The notes under the pieces: model-generated
The model's database searches: none
Told to the model about the DNA's origin: nothing
Seen by the model: only the letters and a program-made list of their open reading frames with translations
NCBI GenBank assembly: GCA_964030785.1
Contig: OZ034967.1
Span: 50,913,533-50,977,532 of the forward strand
Direction of reading: 5' to 3'
Origin: Siderastrea siderea
Lineage: Eukaryota > Cnidaria > Anthozoa > Scleractinia > Rhizangiidae
DNA: 64,000 nucleotides
Program-made: the position numbers and the translations under genes
In this document: one piece after another, positions 26,174 through 34,813 of the stretch
Position numbering within the stretch: position 1 is the first letter of the stretch
Layout of the letters: each line of letters starts with the position of its first letter

Positions 26174-26869
26174 ATGCCCCCAGACATTGACATGATCGGA
26201 GAACACGATGTGGATGCTTTGGAACTGCAGATTGGTCATGGCCATGTGGTGTACACCGGGGGAGCCAAAGGTACGGATGCCCTCGTGGAAGAACATGCCA
26301 AACAATTTGGGATGCAGCTAGAAGTCCTGGTCCCCCCGAACCATCCTCGAGCCACTTTCATCACCCCTTCTACCGTGGAAGTCCTGATGTTGGCCAACCC
26401 CCATCTTCACCAGGCGGCTGAGAAACTAGGCAAACAAATGCCCAGTCATTTTTACACCTTGCAATTGCTGCAACGCAATTATCAAATTGCCAAAAAAGCC
26501 CATACGATCTATGCCTTTGGCATCTTGGAACCGGATCATAAACGTGTGAAAGGAGGCACTGGTTGGACCGTGCAATTGGCTATGGATCAAGGCAAACCCG
26601 TCTACCTGTTTGACATACCCAGTCAATCATGGTACCGCTCGGACCATTACTACCAAGTCAATGAGAATGCCGCCACCCTGGTGACTGGCAGTCAATTTGT
26701 CCCTTGGGGACCCAAAAAGCCCACCCTTCATCAAAGCAGTGCTATTGTGGGATCCCGGGATGTGGACGAGAAAACCCGAGCCGAAATTCAAGCCTTGTTC
26801 AACCGCACGTTCTGTCTACCCGAGAACATTGATCAATTACGTATGGAACTGGAAGACTTTCATTTGTAA
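26174..26869 (+). CDS. SLOG-superfamily (YpsA-like) Rossmann protein
   Basis: 231 residues, ATG in GCCATGCC. It has the nucleotide-binding core of SLOG proteins: strand plus loop VVYTGGAKGTDALVEEHA at 25-42, VLVPPNHP at 51-58, QRNYQIAKKAHTIYAFG near 100-116, and GGTGWTVQLAMDQGKPVYLFD at 127-147. A segment SSAIVGSRDVDEKTRAEI at 188-205 resembles the strand and helix that usually open such domains, so the fold may be circularly permuted. SLOG proteins bind or process nucleotides and their derivatives; the substrate here is unknown. It is the only plus-strand gene between the virion block and the right-end genes, with its own promoter. No active site beyond the ligand loops can be assigned. Confidence 0.75.
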   Translation: MPPDIDMIGEHDVDALELQIGHGHVVYTGGAKGTDALVEEHAKQFGMQLEVLVPPNHPRATFITPSTVEVLMLANPHLHQAAEKLGKQMPSHFYTLQLLQRNYQIAKKAHTIYAFGILEPDHKRVKGGTGWTVQLAMDQGKPVYLFDIPSQSWYRSDHYYQVNENAATLVTGSQFVPWGPKKPTLHQSSAIVGSRDVDEKTRAEIQALFNRTFCLPENIDQLRMELEDFHL

Positions 26870-27145
26870 TTTCTTAGTTTTTATTTTTTATTTTTTCCAA
26901 TTGTACATAGCTTTTCTTTTAGTTTTTATTTTTTCAAATTGTAGATAGCTTTTTCAATTGTAAATAGGAGCGCCCCACCCCGCGTGACAAAGAACACAGA
27001 TCACCCTTTGTAACATCAACTCTTTTTTTTTAATTAAAAAATTTTAAAAACTGACAACACTGAGTTTGCACGTTCATCATAAATAAATGTCTCTTGACGC
27101 ACAGTAGTCTTGACTCACAATAAAAAAACTCAACATGTTTAAAGT
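26870..27145. other. AT-rich convergent spacer
   Basis: Very AT-rich spacer between the converging SLOG-like and 27,682 genes. It has two copies of TAGTTTTTATTTTTT plus ATTGTA(C/G)ATAGCTTTT (near 26876 and 26919) and AATAAA on the plus strand at 27082-27087 as a possible poly(A) signal. There is no coding potential. Confidence 0.6.
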
Positions 27146-27682
27146 TCAAGGAAATAAAACACGTCGCACGTGGTCCCGCATCCGCTCTCTCCTCTCCCGC
27201 TCCTCCCTCCGCCGCTGCTCTCGCTCCCTCGCCATGTCCCCGAAATAAACCCTAATCCGTTGCCATGGGCGGCCCGCATACACACGTGGCAAATAAAGTT
27301 CCAAGTCGTTATCGATTTCATGAAAATGTTCGAGTGACATGGGCCAGTGACGTTCAAATCGGGAGCGGTGTCGCATCCGGTCCACCCATGGGATAATTTT
27401 GTCCACCAGGGCTCGCAACAAGGCTTCCACTATCTCCGGATGTGGTCGTCCCTCCCGCTCGCCATTCTCCGTCCAGACCATGCACTGCAAAAATAATTCC
27501 AAAAAAGCAGCCACGCGATGTCTAGTTAGAGGGCGCCAGGTTTCTTGTCGTCTCTCTCGCATCAGTCTGGTCTGCCGCTCCACTCCTGTTCTCTCTGCTG
27601 GTACCCTCCTTCGCAACACCTCTGGTCCCCCCACGTTCACAGTACTGGCTAACGAGCCCAAGGGCTTTCTTGTTTCGGACAT
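27146..27682 (-). CDS. Orphan Arg-rich protein at the viral right end
   Basis: The frame is open from 27778, but the first ATG downstream of the TATATAAG box is 27682, giving 178 residues. A Ser/Val/Gly-containing start is followed by Arg-rich helices and a hydrophobic helical centre (VAAFLELFLQCMVW, LLRALVDKIIPWV) and a highly charged C-terminus (EREQRRREERERRERMRD). No family is recognised. It diverges from the 27,934 operon across the duplicated promoter, so it is probably early. Confidence 0.55.
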   Translation of the reverse strand: MSETRKPLGSLASTVNVGGPEVLRRRVPAERTGVERQTRLMRERRQETWRPLTRHRVAAFLELFLQCMVWTENGEREGRPHPEIVEALLRALVDKIIPWVDRMRHRSRFERHWPMSLEHFHEIDNDLELYLPRVYAGRPWQRIRVYFGDMAREREQRRREERERRERMRDHVRRVLFP

Positions 27683-27755
27683 TTCTTGGCTCAACAGACA
27701 TAAGTCACTCAGGACCGGCTCAAAGCTAAGAGTGACGTCCTGTGGCCTCGCTTGA

Positions 27756-27763
27756 CTTATATA
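27756..27763 (-). promoter_or_regulatory. TATATAAG box of the 27,682 gene
   Basis: TATATAAG on the minus strand, about 75 bases before ATG 27682. It is the outward-facing half of the right divergent promoter. Confidence 0.5.
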
Positions 27764-27776
27764 CCCTGATTCGCGC

Positions 27777-27835
27777 AATGCACCATGGTCTATCTAAGGA
27801 GGGGGAGGGGGGTCCCCCCACCTCTTCCCCTCTCA
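27777..27835. promoter_or_regulatory. Shared G/C-run element of the right divergent promoter
   Basis: ATGCACCATGG, CTAA and GGGGGAGGGGGGTCCCCCCACCTC repeat, in inverted orientation, the modules at 12676-12735. Along with the CACGTG and TATAAAAA modules to the right, this shows that the two divergent promoters of the element are related. Confidence 0.7.
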
Positions 27836-27895
27836 AAGCATGATGGGTCTTTCTCTCATTGGTCCCTTCCCTCCCACGTGACCCTTTGGTATCTC

Positions 27896-27904
27896 TATAA
27901 AAAA
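27896..27904 (+). promoter_or_regulatory. TATA box of the right-end operon
   Basis: TATAAAAAA, 30 bases before ATG 27934. Upstream CCTCCCACGTGACCCTTTGG matches the PolB promoter in inverted orientation. Confidence 0.7.
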
Positions 27905-27933
27905 CCCCTGTCCCATTCCATCTTTCACACTCA

Positions 27934-28131
27934 ATGGATGATCCAGTCCTCAGTCCAGAAGCCCAACAAGTGATTGATCGTCTACGAGCCTTGTTGTCTC
28001 GACTCGAAAAAGATTTGGAAGAGATCCGCTTCAAAGCTTCTTATTTTGAACTGCTTCGACTTCACAGTCAAAAACATCTCAGTCGGAACGAATTGTGTTT
28101 ATTAACCTTAAAAAACTTCTACCAGTGGTGA
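27934..28131 (+). CDS. Small helical protein A of the right-end operon
   Basis: 65 residues: SPEAQQVIDRLRALLSRLEK, then YFELLRLHSQKHLSRNELCLL. It is related to the next gene: both have an SP-A-x(2)-(V/I)I(D/E)RL start, a helix, a (Y/H)FELLRL or FHELCRL centre and an x-N/A-E-(L/F)-x-LL end. The stop and the next ATG abut (TGAATG), which suggests reinitiation from one message. First gene after the TATA box. No function is known; the two helices could form a small binding module. Confidence 0.65.
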   Translation: MDDPVLSPEAQQVIDRLRALLSRLEKDLEEIRFKASYFELLRLHSQKHLSRNELCLLTLKNFYQW

Positions 28132-28365
28132 ATGGGTGACAAAGCCGACAAGATCAGTCCTGGCAAGGTCAGTCCTCAAGCCCTGCAAATCATTGAACGT
28201 TTGGGAGAGATCCGAAAACAAATCCTTCACCTGGTTCAACCTTTACGTTACAAGCTCACTTTTCACGAACTGTGCCGACTCCGAAAAGAAGGGATCATCA
28301 CCGCCGTCGAGTTTCAACTCTTGATCAATCCACTCTTTGATCCTTTCGCCGATCCTTTCGCCTGA
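28132..28365 (+). CDS. Small helical protein B, paralogue of A
   Basis: 77 residues with the same helix-FHELCRL-helix layout as protein A, a longer basic start and a duplicated tail FDPFADPFA. Its stop overlaps the next start as TGATG. The tandem pair probably arose by duplication within the operon. Confidence 0.65.
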   Translation: MGDKADKISPGKVSPQALQIIERLGEIRKQILHLVQPLRYKLTFHELCRLRKEGIITAVEFQLLINPLFDPFADPFA

Positions 28366-28754
28366 TGGCTCGAACCAACCCATGTGTGATCTGTTTGACA
28401 CCTCTCGCCAATTATACCACGTTGAGGTGCTGTGGTCTTCCTTGTCATGTCGCCTGTGCCAACCAACAGAACCGCCAGACCCACCTATGCTCTACCTGCC
28501 ACGTTCCTCTTGTCGTCCTAGAAGTCCTCCATGAAGACTGGAAAGAAGACCCGGAGTTTGTCCAGCATGTCAAGGACGATTGGAAAAACAATCCTATATG
28601 GTATGGCATTTGTTATGAGCACAACCACGCCCTGCAAGGATTCTGGGGAGAACTCCGAGATCCCTATGAGCCTCACCGCAAAACCCTCTACTTTCTGGGT
28701 CAGACCAAAAGCCTAGCCATTGGACGCATGAAAACCTGTATCAGCTTCTCGTAA
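28365..28754 (+). CDS. RING-like zinc-finger protein
   Basis: 129 residues. The N-terminal ligands C7-x2-C10, C22/C23, C27-H28-x2-C31 and C42-x2-C45 form a RING or treble-clef-like finger (CVICLTPLANYTTLRCCG, then CHVAC and CSTC). RING proteins usually act as ubiquitin ligases; viral ones often target host defence factors, and that use here is inference. The remaining 80 residues are Trp/Tyr-rich with no named domain. Overlapping TGATG start after protein B. AATAAA at 28815 follows. Confidence 0.75.
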   Translation: MARTNPCVICLTPLANYTTLRCCGLPCHVACANQQNRQTHLCSTCHVPLVVLEVLHEDWKEDPEFVQHVKDDWKNNPIWYGICYEHNHALQGFWGELRDPYEPHRKTLYFLGQTKSLAIGRMKTCISFS

Positions 28755-28814
28755 AAAAGGACAGCCCCCACATGTTTGGATTTTTTTTTCTACTTGTTGT
28801 CAATACCAAGGATC

Positions 28815-28820
28815 AATAAA
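28815..28820 (+). terminator. Poly(A) signal of the right-end operon
   Basis: AATAAA 61 bases after the stop of the RING-like gene and just inside the right terminal repeat boundary. Confidence 0.6.
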
Positions 28821-28858
28821 AGATGTTGCATGACACTTTGTTGTGATATTTATTCATT

Positions 28859-29378
28859 CTCAATAGTCCTCCAAAAGCATATCGTCTCCTTCATTATTAA
28901 AGACGCGACGCTTGTGCTTCCCCTTGTGACATGTGTCATCATCTGCAGGCACATTTCTTCCACATTAAAATATTTTGTTTCCAATTTACAAATGCCTTTT
29001 CTTTGACTGAAAGACCACCCCCGTTGCTCCAAATGGACTTTGGACTTTGAGCCCGCGTTTTCTCAGCGGTTTTGCCTCCTCATGAGCCCACGATCGATTT
29101 TTTCGACTCCTCAGCGGTTTCCCATCTTAAAACACGTGACTTCCGGTTGCATGAGCCCGCGATCCCTTTTTTCCCACTGGTCAGCGGTTTCCCATTCAAA
29201 AACACGTGACTTCCGGTTCCCATGACGTCACTTCCGGTCATGTGACTTCCCCTTGAGCCCACGATCCTATTGGCCCCAGGTTTCCCGTTCCCATGACAAC
29301 CCCTCGACCAATCAGAAGCCAAAAGCTCTCGACCAATCAGAAGCCTCCATTTGTGCCATACGAGCGCAGATTACTACT
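28859..29378 (-). repeat. Right terminal inverted repeat of the virus (520 bp)
   Basis: Reverse-complement partner of 6921-7440 with 517 of 520 bases identical. The inner boundary is sharp: after CTCAATAGTCC the two flanks are unrelated. The near identity means either recent insertion or recent correction between the ends. Confidence 0.96.
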
Positions 29379-29384
29379 TATGGG
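29379..29384. repeat. Right target-site duplication TATGGG
   Basis: Exact copy of 6915-6920 abutting the outer end of the right terminal inverted repeat. The empty site would read GATATGGGCC. Confidence 0.95.
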
Positions 29385-31079
29385 CCACCGTAGAAAAGTG
29401 TAAATAAATATATTAGATCATAGTTGGTAGCCACTACGTTTACCCTGCCATGCAGAAGGCCCGTAAGCGTTGTTACTAATTGGAAGTGAAAGCATGTTCA
29501 AGTGAAACGACAAAACAGGAAGGTCTTTTTCATAAAGTAATGTAAACTGCCGCCAATTGTCAACAGAACTGATAAAATGTATGCTTCGTTTGGTTCTTGC
29601 CCCGAGGCACTGCGTCATGAAGTAGCTTAGGACTATAAGACTCTGGTGTACGTCACCGGCTGGTAATGCCTCTGAGGCTAATTTGTGTAGCTTCAAACCT
29701 TCAACGTTTCATTTTTTGGGCGTTTTTAATTTACTTTTTGCTGCATATTTTGCATCATTTGAACAATTGGAAAAGATTTATAAGTGTCTATTTTAATAAC
29801 TGATCACTTTAAAAGATAAAAGACATTGTAAACCCAAAACTACTGGTTCACTTTCCGTTTAAAATTACTTTACCAGTTCTCTGAATGTACCACAATTAAG
29901 TGTTTTGGGCTGCGAATCGCCACGATGGAAAGGGGTTGCAGTTGAAAACATTAGGCCAATGTTTTCAAGTTTCTCCTTTGTTTTATGGAAAAATCGCCAG
30001 AAACTGATGAATATGGTTTGTTCTCTTTCTTGAGAAAATTTTCTCTTGCTGTTTTAAGAGCATATTCGTGTGCGAGAAAAGGTTCTTAATTTGAATTTCG
30101 TCATTCGCATGTATTTGCTTCGACTTCTGATTGGTCCATTGTGTTGTTTGCGACTGCCGTGATTGGCCAAAGTAACTCCTTTGGTTCTGGTTTTACGACA
30201 CAACTGAAAATCGCTCTGTACTCGAATCCCGATCTTGAAAGGTCTCAAGTACCTCGTTCTGCCTGAACAATCCGTGACTGATGAGTTTTTTCAAAATAAG
30301 TAACATAAACACTCAGTAGCACCGTTTTAACATGGAATCGAATGCTCGTTAAAGAAAGGGAAGCAGCTGAGGAGAAACTATAATGAAAAAAACAAGCGAA
30401 GAAATTTTCCCGCTATTTCGGACAGTCAAGCCGAGAACCCTGCCGAAGAACCAGGATCCATTATATCGTGGGGGGGGGGGGGGGGGGTGTCTTCAATAAC
30501 TTTCATACGGAGTGGCTTTCTGCCTTACCTATAACAATAATCGAACCTTTTTATACCTCAAATATAAACCAAAAACAGTAGATGAACATGTTTTTTTAGT
30601 CCCTCGAAGGATCCAAGCTTTCGTATATTTTTGTGTTCATGCCTTCCGCCAAAATTTTGCAACCCTAATTTTTAGCACTTAGATGTAGCCCCTATTCGTG
30701 GCTCGTTTAGTTTAAGGTACGTGCATGTTGAAAATTGTCTGATCTTTAGTAGACCTGGATCAGTAAAATAATCGAAATAAAAAGTATATACGGTAAGACG
30801 GATCCTTGCGGCCGTAAAAGAAAGACGCAGAAGACGAATACAGAGAACTTGAGTATATAAAGTAAAATATATGTGTTACCAAAAATTGCCTAATTTACCC
30901 AATTAGTGATGGTTATTTGCTACATGACAGGATACAGAATTTGTAGTGAAATGATAATCTTGTCTCCGGTTTATCACTTCGAATCTACTCTCACTCAAAA
31001 AGGAGCTACTCCGTAAACCCGAGATTTATTATTTTATCATTCAACTAGAAAATATAATTGCAAGGTAAGCTAAGTACTT

Positions 31080-31080
<1 letters not shown>

Positions 31081-31125
<45 letters not shown>
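31081..31125. repeat. ATC/TCA microsatellite
   Basis: About 15 perfect TCA triplets in a row. Confidence 0.95.
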
Positions 31126-31249
31126 ACTTTATTTAAATGCGATAAAAAATTTAAAGCATAATGCTTGTGGAGTCGTGTAATTGATTACACTAACGAGATC
31201 AACCAGAAATCAACTGAGTAATGTACCTAGTTAAAGTGTTAGACCATTA

Positions 31250-31370
31250 TTTCGAAGCAAGTGACTCTGTAAAGAACCAGTCGATTCGAACCCACGACGT
31301 TTCGTACTCAAATGATTGTGGTCGATTCGCATTCGTAGCATCATGAGTTAACCACCAAAGGTAAATGTTA
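31250..31370 (-). repeat. tRNA-related sequence (SINE-like fragment)
   Basis: On the minus strand a B-box-like CGTGGGTTCGAATCGACTGG follows an A-box-like GTGGTTAACTCATGATGC at about tRNA spacing, but no full cloverleaf folds. It is probably the head of a tRNA-derived SINE. Confidence 0.35.
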
Positions 31371-34300
31371 AGAAAATTTAAGTTCATGTGTTGTAAGGTG
31401 TTTGCTATATTTATTGCGAAGGTTTTTATATAAAACTTTCATTACCGGAAAGAAATAATTGAGTACTTAGTATACAGCAGGGAAACTGCGAGCCATTCAT
31501 TTTAAGTGAAATGAACTTTTACACGGCAAAGTGATAATGAATTTGCTATTTCATTTTAGAATTTTTCCTTTTAATTGATATATTGATGTCGTAAGGTTTA
31601 TTCCTTTTCTCGACCAGTGGATTTTTTTATACTCAGAAAACGTTTTACCTTGCTACGAGAAATATTCTTACCCACGAATGATCACCGTACGCCGGATGAT
31701 ATTTTGCAAAGAATCGACTGAAGAATAGGTGCGAATCGACCAGGTACAAAACGACTTGGGTTCGAAATGACACGGTTAGTCAAGGAGCAACAACTTCTGT
31801 GCCTAGCAAAAAACAGCAGACATCGCTGAAGAAAAGTTAGCAAGTTTATAAGTTTAAAGGTGTGGCTAGCAACAGGCGTGATATAGCTCAAGTATAAACT
31901 CATTTGAGTTGAAAGTTGAAAGTTGCCAGTTGCCAATCCATATGCGATATCAATATTTATCTGTGTTGTTTTGGCGGGATGGTCATTATTGAACGCACTC
32001 CTGATGACCGCCACAAAACAACAATCTCCACGAATCAGAAACTTACCCACAGGAGTCACAGGGTACCACTTTTTGATTCCGCTTTCTCTACCTGACTCGG
32101 CCATTCTTTATACCGTCCAGTCATCGGGAAAGCTTTTGCTAGGTTAGCTTGTAATTACCTCGTACATCCCGAAGAGCGCATTGAAGTCAGTGAATTGCAC
32201 CGAACCTTTGTGTCTTCCGGCTACATTGTTCATGTTGTTGTGTGTTTGTACTTTCATCAGCCACTCTCTCTCTCTCAGTTGCTATTGTGTGGAACTGATT
32301 GGAAGTTACCGATCGCCATGAATTTGAATGTTCTTGCCCGTTTGTGCGTTTGCTTTCCAGCCATGTTTGCTATTGTGTTCGCTAGTAATATACCAGGTTC
32401 TTTTGTTACGTACGTTTGAATATTGTTGACCAGTACTAACGATGGGCGCAAATATTTGAATAACAATTCAACAAGATAAAGACTTTTGGGATTACGTTTT
32501 GCAATGTGTGAAATGTTCAATTATAGCTCCTGCTACTCGTATTGTAAGCTGCCAATTTTGTTACTTAAACTTTTAATTCGAGTTACTTGCCTTGTTTTAT
32601 TAGTCAACGAAAAGAAATCAATGAACCTACCAGTTTCAAAAAAGTAATTAAAGGGATTTCAATTAACAACAGAAAAAGACGACCCAGCAGTACTTTATTA
32701 CTTTCGTAATCTTTTGTGTGTGCCAGAAAAGTTTACATTGATATTAAATATTTTGCCGGTTCGCAACAGTACACTGACGGTGACTGTGCCACTAAAGTTT
32801 CGTTGCTAATCCCATTTTATACACTTTTTTCAACTGTTCTTTTAGTCTTTCTTTTCAGTTTAATCATCGCAACCGTACTATAACCAAGTTTTGCTAGCAA
32901 ATATTGTCACAATTTAATTGCTTGCTAAATCTTATATAAACAACAGCTTGCATCAACGATTTTTGCGCCACGACTATAGAACACCCACGTAACACACATT
33001 GTACACTGTTTTTGCGCGTAAGGACGAAGATCCGTATAAATCAACAAGAAGAACACCAGTGCAACTGCAAACGAGGCACGCGAAGTATTGTAGGATGCGA
33101 AGAAATGAAAGATTTCGTCTTTCCTCCCTATGACGCCAGCGCGCTTTTACCAAGCGCCTTACCCTGCAATTCTCTGTGTGTGGGTTCAGACCTTATTCTG
33201 TTTAACCAAGTTTGAGGTTAGTCAATACAGTTAGACCGTCTAGATCTGCCGTAAGCGATCATGTAAAGCCCAGGTGGAGGGCGCTCTTAAGATGTCATAT
33301 ATTATACCAGTGTAGAAAAACACCGGAGGAACCGCAAAGACTGGACTCAAGAGAGCGGCGGAAATTGCAATCATAGGCCAGAAATAACAGGAAAATGTTC
33401 CTTTCGCACACTTTCAAACATTCAAAACAATGTAGCAATCTTCAGACTGCTCTAATAAGAAACCAATGTGCTGCTTTTACCCATGGTCTCAGTGTATCGT
33501 TCAGCCGTTTGATAATTTAGGTTGTTTCTGTTATGTAGAAACTGGAGTGAGCCGACTTAGAACTACAGACGAACATTCCTGTACGACCATCCTGACCTGC
33601 CGTAACTGACCACTATGTTCACAGTCAAATCACTATTGGAACCTCTCGTCAGCGACCACAGAGCACCAGTATACCAGACCTTGTCTGTTCATGTTAGAAG
33701 TATATCTCGGGGAAGGACGCTTAAGACTCAAAATTTAGACCCACCGTGGTAAGGCTCAATTTGCTGATAAAGTACTAAAAAACCCGGTTGAAGTTTATTC
33801 GCTTCTTGAAGGAGAGTTTTGATCGAGTTCTTTTGGGTGGAAGCCGAGTTCATAGACCTCGCCTCAGGCTCGGTTGATAATCTATTTGTCCCACTGAGAC
33901 AAACCTCACCTTATTACAATGATATCGTTCTGTATATTATAGTGACTACAGGGTGATTTGGTGCCTTTAGTTTCGTTTAAGGTGCTATAAAAATGATCAC
34001 AGAGAGTCTAAGTAAGTAGATTTATATAATTTATTCATTTGAATTTTACAATTGTCACTTCATCTGGATTTACATGTAAATGCGTCACTGATATGTTTAT
34101 ACAAGGAACCATATATTAAATAGAGAGCAAATAAAATTGTACGCTAATATACACTGAATGTAATACACTCGACTGTCAAATGAGAGAAAGGCCAAAAAAA
34201 GCATACCGTGGACTTCCGTTATTCAGTAGTAATTTACTGTACAACAGTACTTCCCAACTGAGAGATTCGAGACAGCGCAACTGTCTGGTTACAATCAATT

Positions 34301-34813
34301 TTAAGATCGTTTGCTCGGTCTCGGCTTTTTTTTTTCGGTGAAACATTTTTTTATCGAGAGGGGCATAAAATGAAGCAAAATCGTGGTCCGAAAAATGCCC
34401 CCGCCACTTGTTTCAAAACCCAATCCAGACTGGTTGAATTTGTTTAAAAGATGAGGGGAAAAACTCAGAGATAACTACTCAGAGGAGTTCATTTTTAACG
34501 ATGGAGCATTTCCGATTGCTTGAACCGTGTTAGCCCACAATAAATATTTCTAGGGTCGATTGAGGTAACCAGAGCCACTTTGTGTTTTACTTTGTTTCGC
34601 CTAAGAAAGATCAAACTGATTCACTATAACATACAATGTATAATTGTTTAATGTAGTTATTCGAGCGCTGGCCAGTTTAACATTTCAACGTTTGACACTT
34701 CTATATGACGACTGCAGTTAAAAAAACAACCTACCCCCATGTCACCTTTAAAGTAACCCACCCTATCTCTTACATGTAAACTCTATCACCTCCCTCCCCC
34801 CCTCCTCCCACTC

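Larger units (their letters stand above)
6921..29378. mobile_element. Complete Maverick/Polinton (adintovirus-type) endogenous virus, 22,458 bp
   Basis: The element starts 5'-AGTAGTAATC and ends GATTACTACT-3', with 520-bp terminal inverted repeats and a TATGGG duplication outside them. It encodes the hallmark set of the group: protein-primed PolB, retrovirus-like integrase with chromodomain, A32/FtsK-type packaging ATPase, adenain-like protease, double-jelly-roll major capsid protein and penton proteins. Capsid genes plus an integrase distinguish it from a plain transposon and from retroviruses, which lack PolB and a jelly-roll capsid. Base composition is visibly richer in G and C than the flanks. 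No stop or frameshift was found in any recognised gene. Adintovirus affiliation is inferred from gene content and layout; a phylogeny was not made. Confidence 0.97.
29385..34813. other. Host intergenic DNA without a recognised gene
   Basis: About 5.4 kb between the virus and the 3' end of the CEP57-like gene. It contains a G homopolymer at about 30471-30487, an ATC microsatellite at 31081-31125 and a tRNA-related fragment near 31250-31370. ORFs up to 140 codons occur (for example 31682-32104, minus) but show no motif, no splice structure and no codon pattern of a real gene. The 3' UTR of the CEP57-like gene probably reaches into the right part. Confidence 0.5.

Noticed and set aside
6921..29378. 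Retrovirus or LTR retrotransposon because of the integrase
   Set aside because: No reverse transcriptase, no direct LTRs; inverted ends, PolB and jelly-roll capsid genes say otherwise.
31682..32104. 140-codon minus-strand ORF in host intergenic DNA
   Set aside because: No motif, no splice context, composition like surrounding noncoding DNA.
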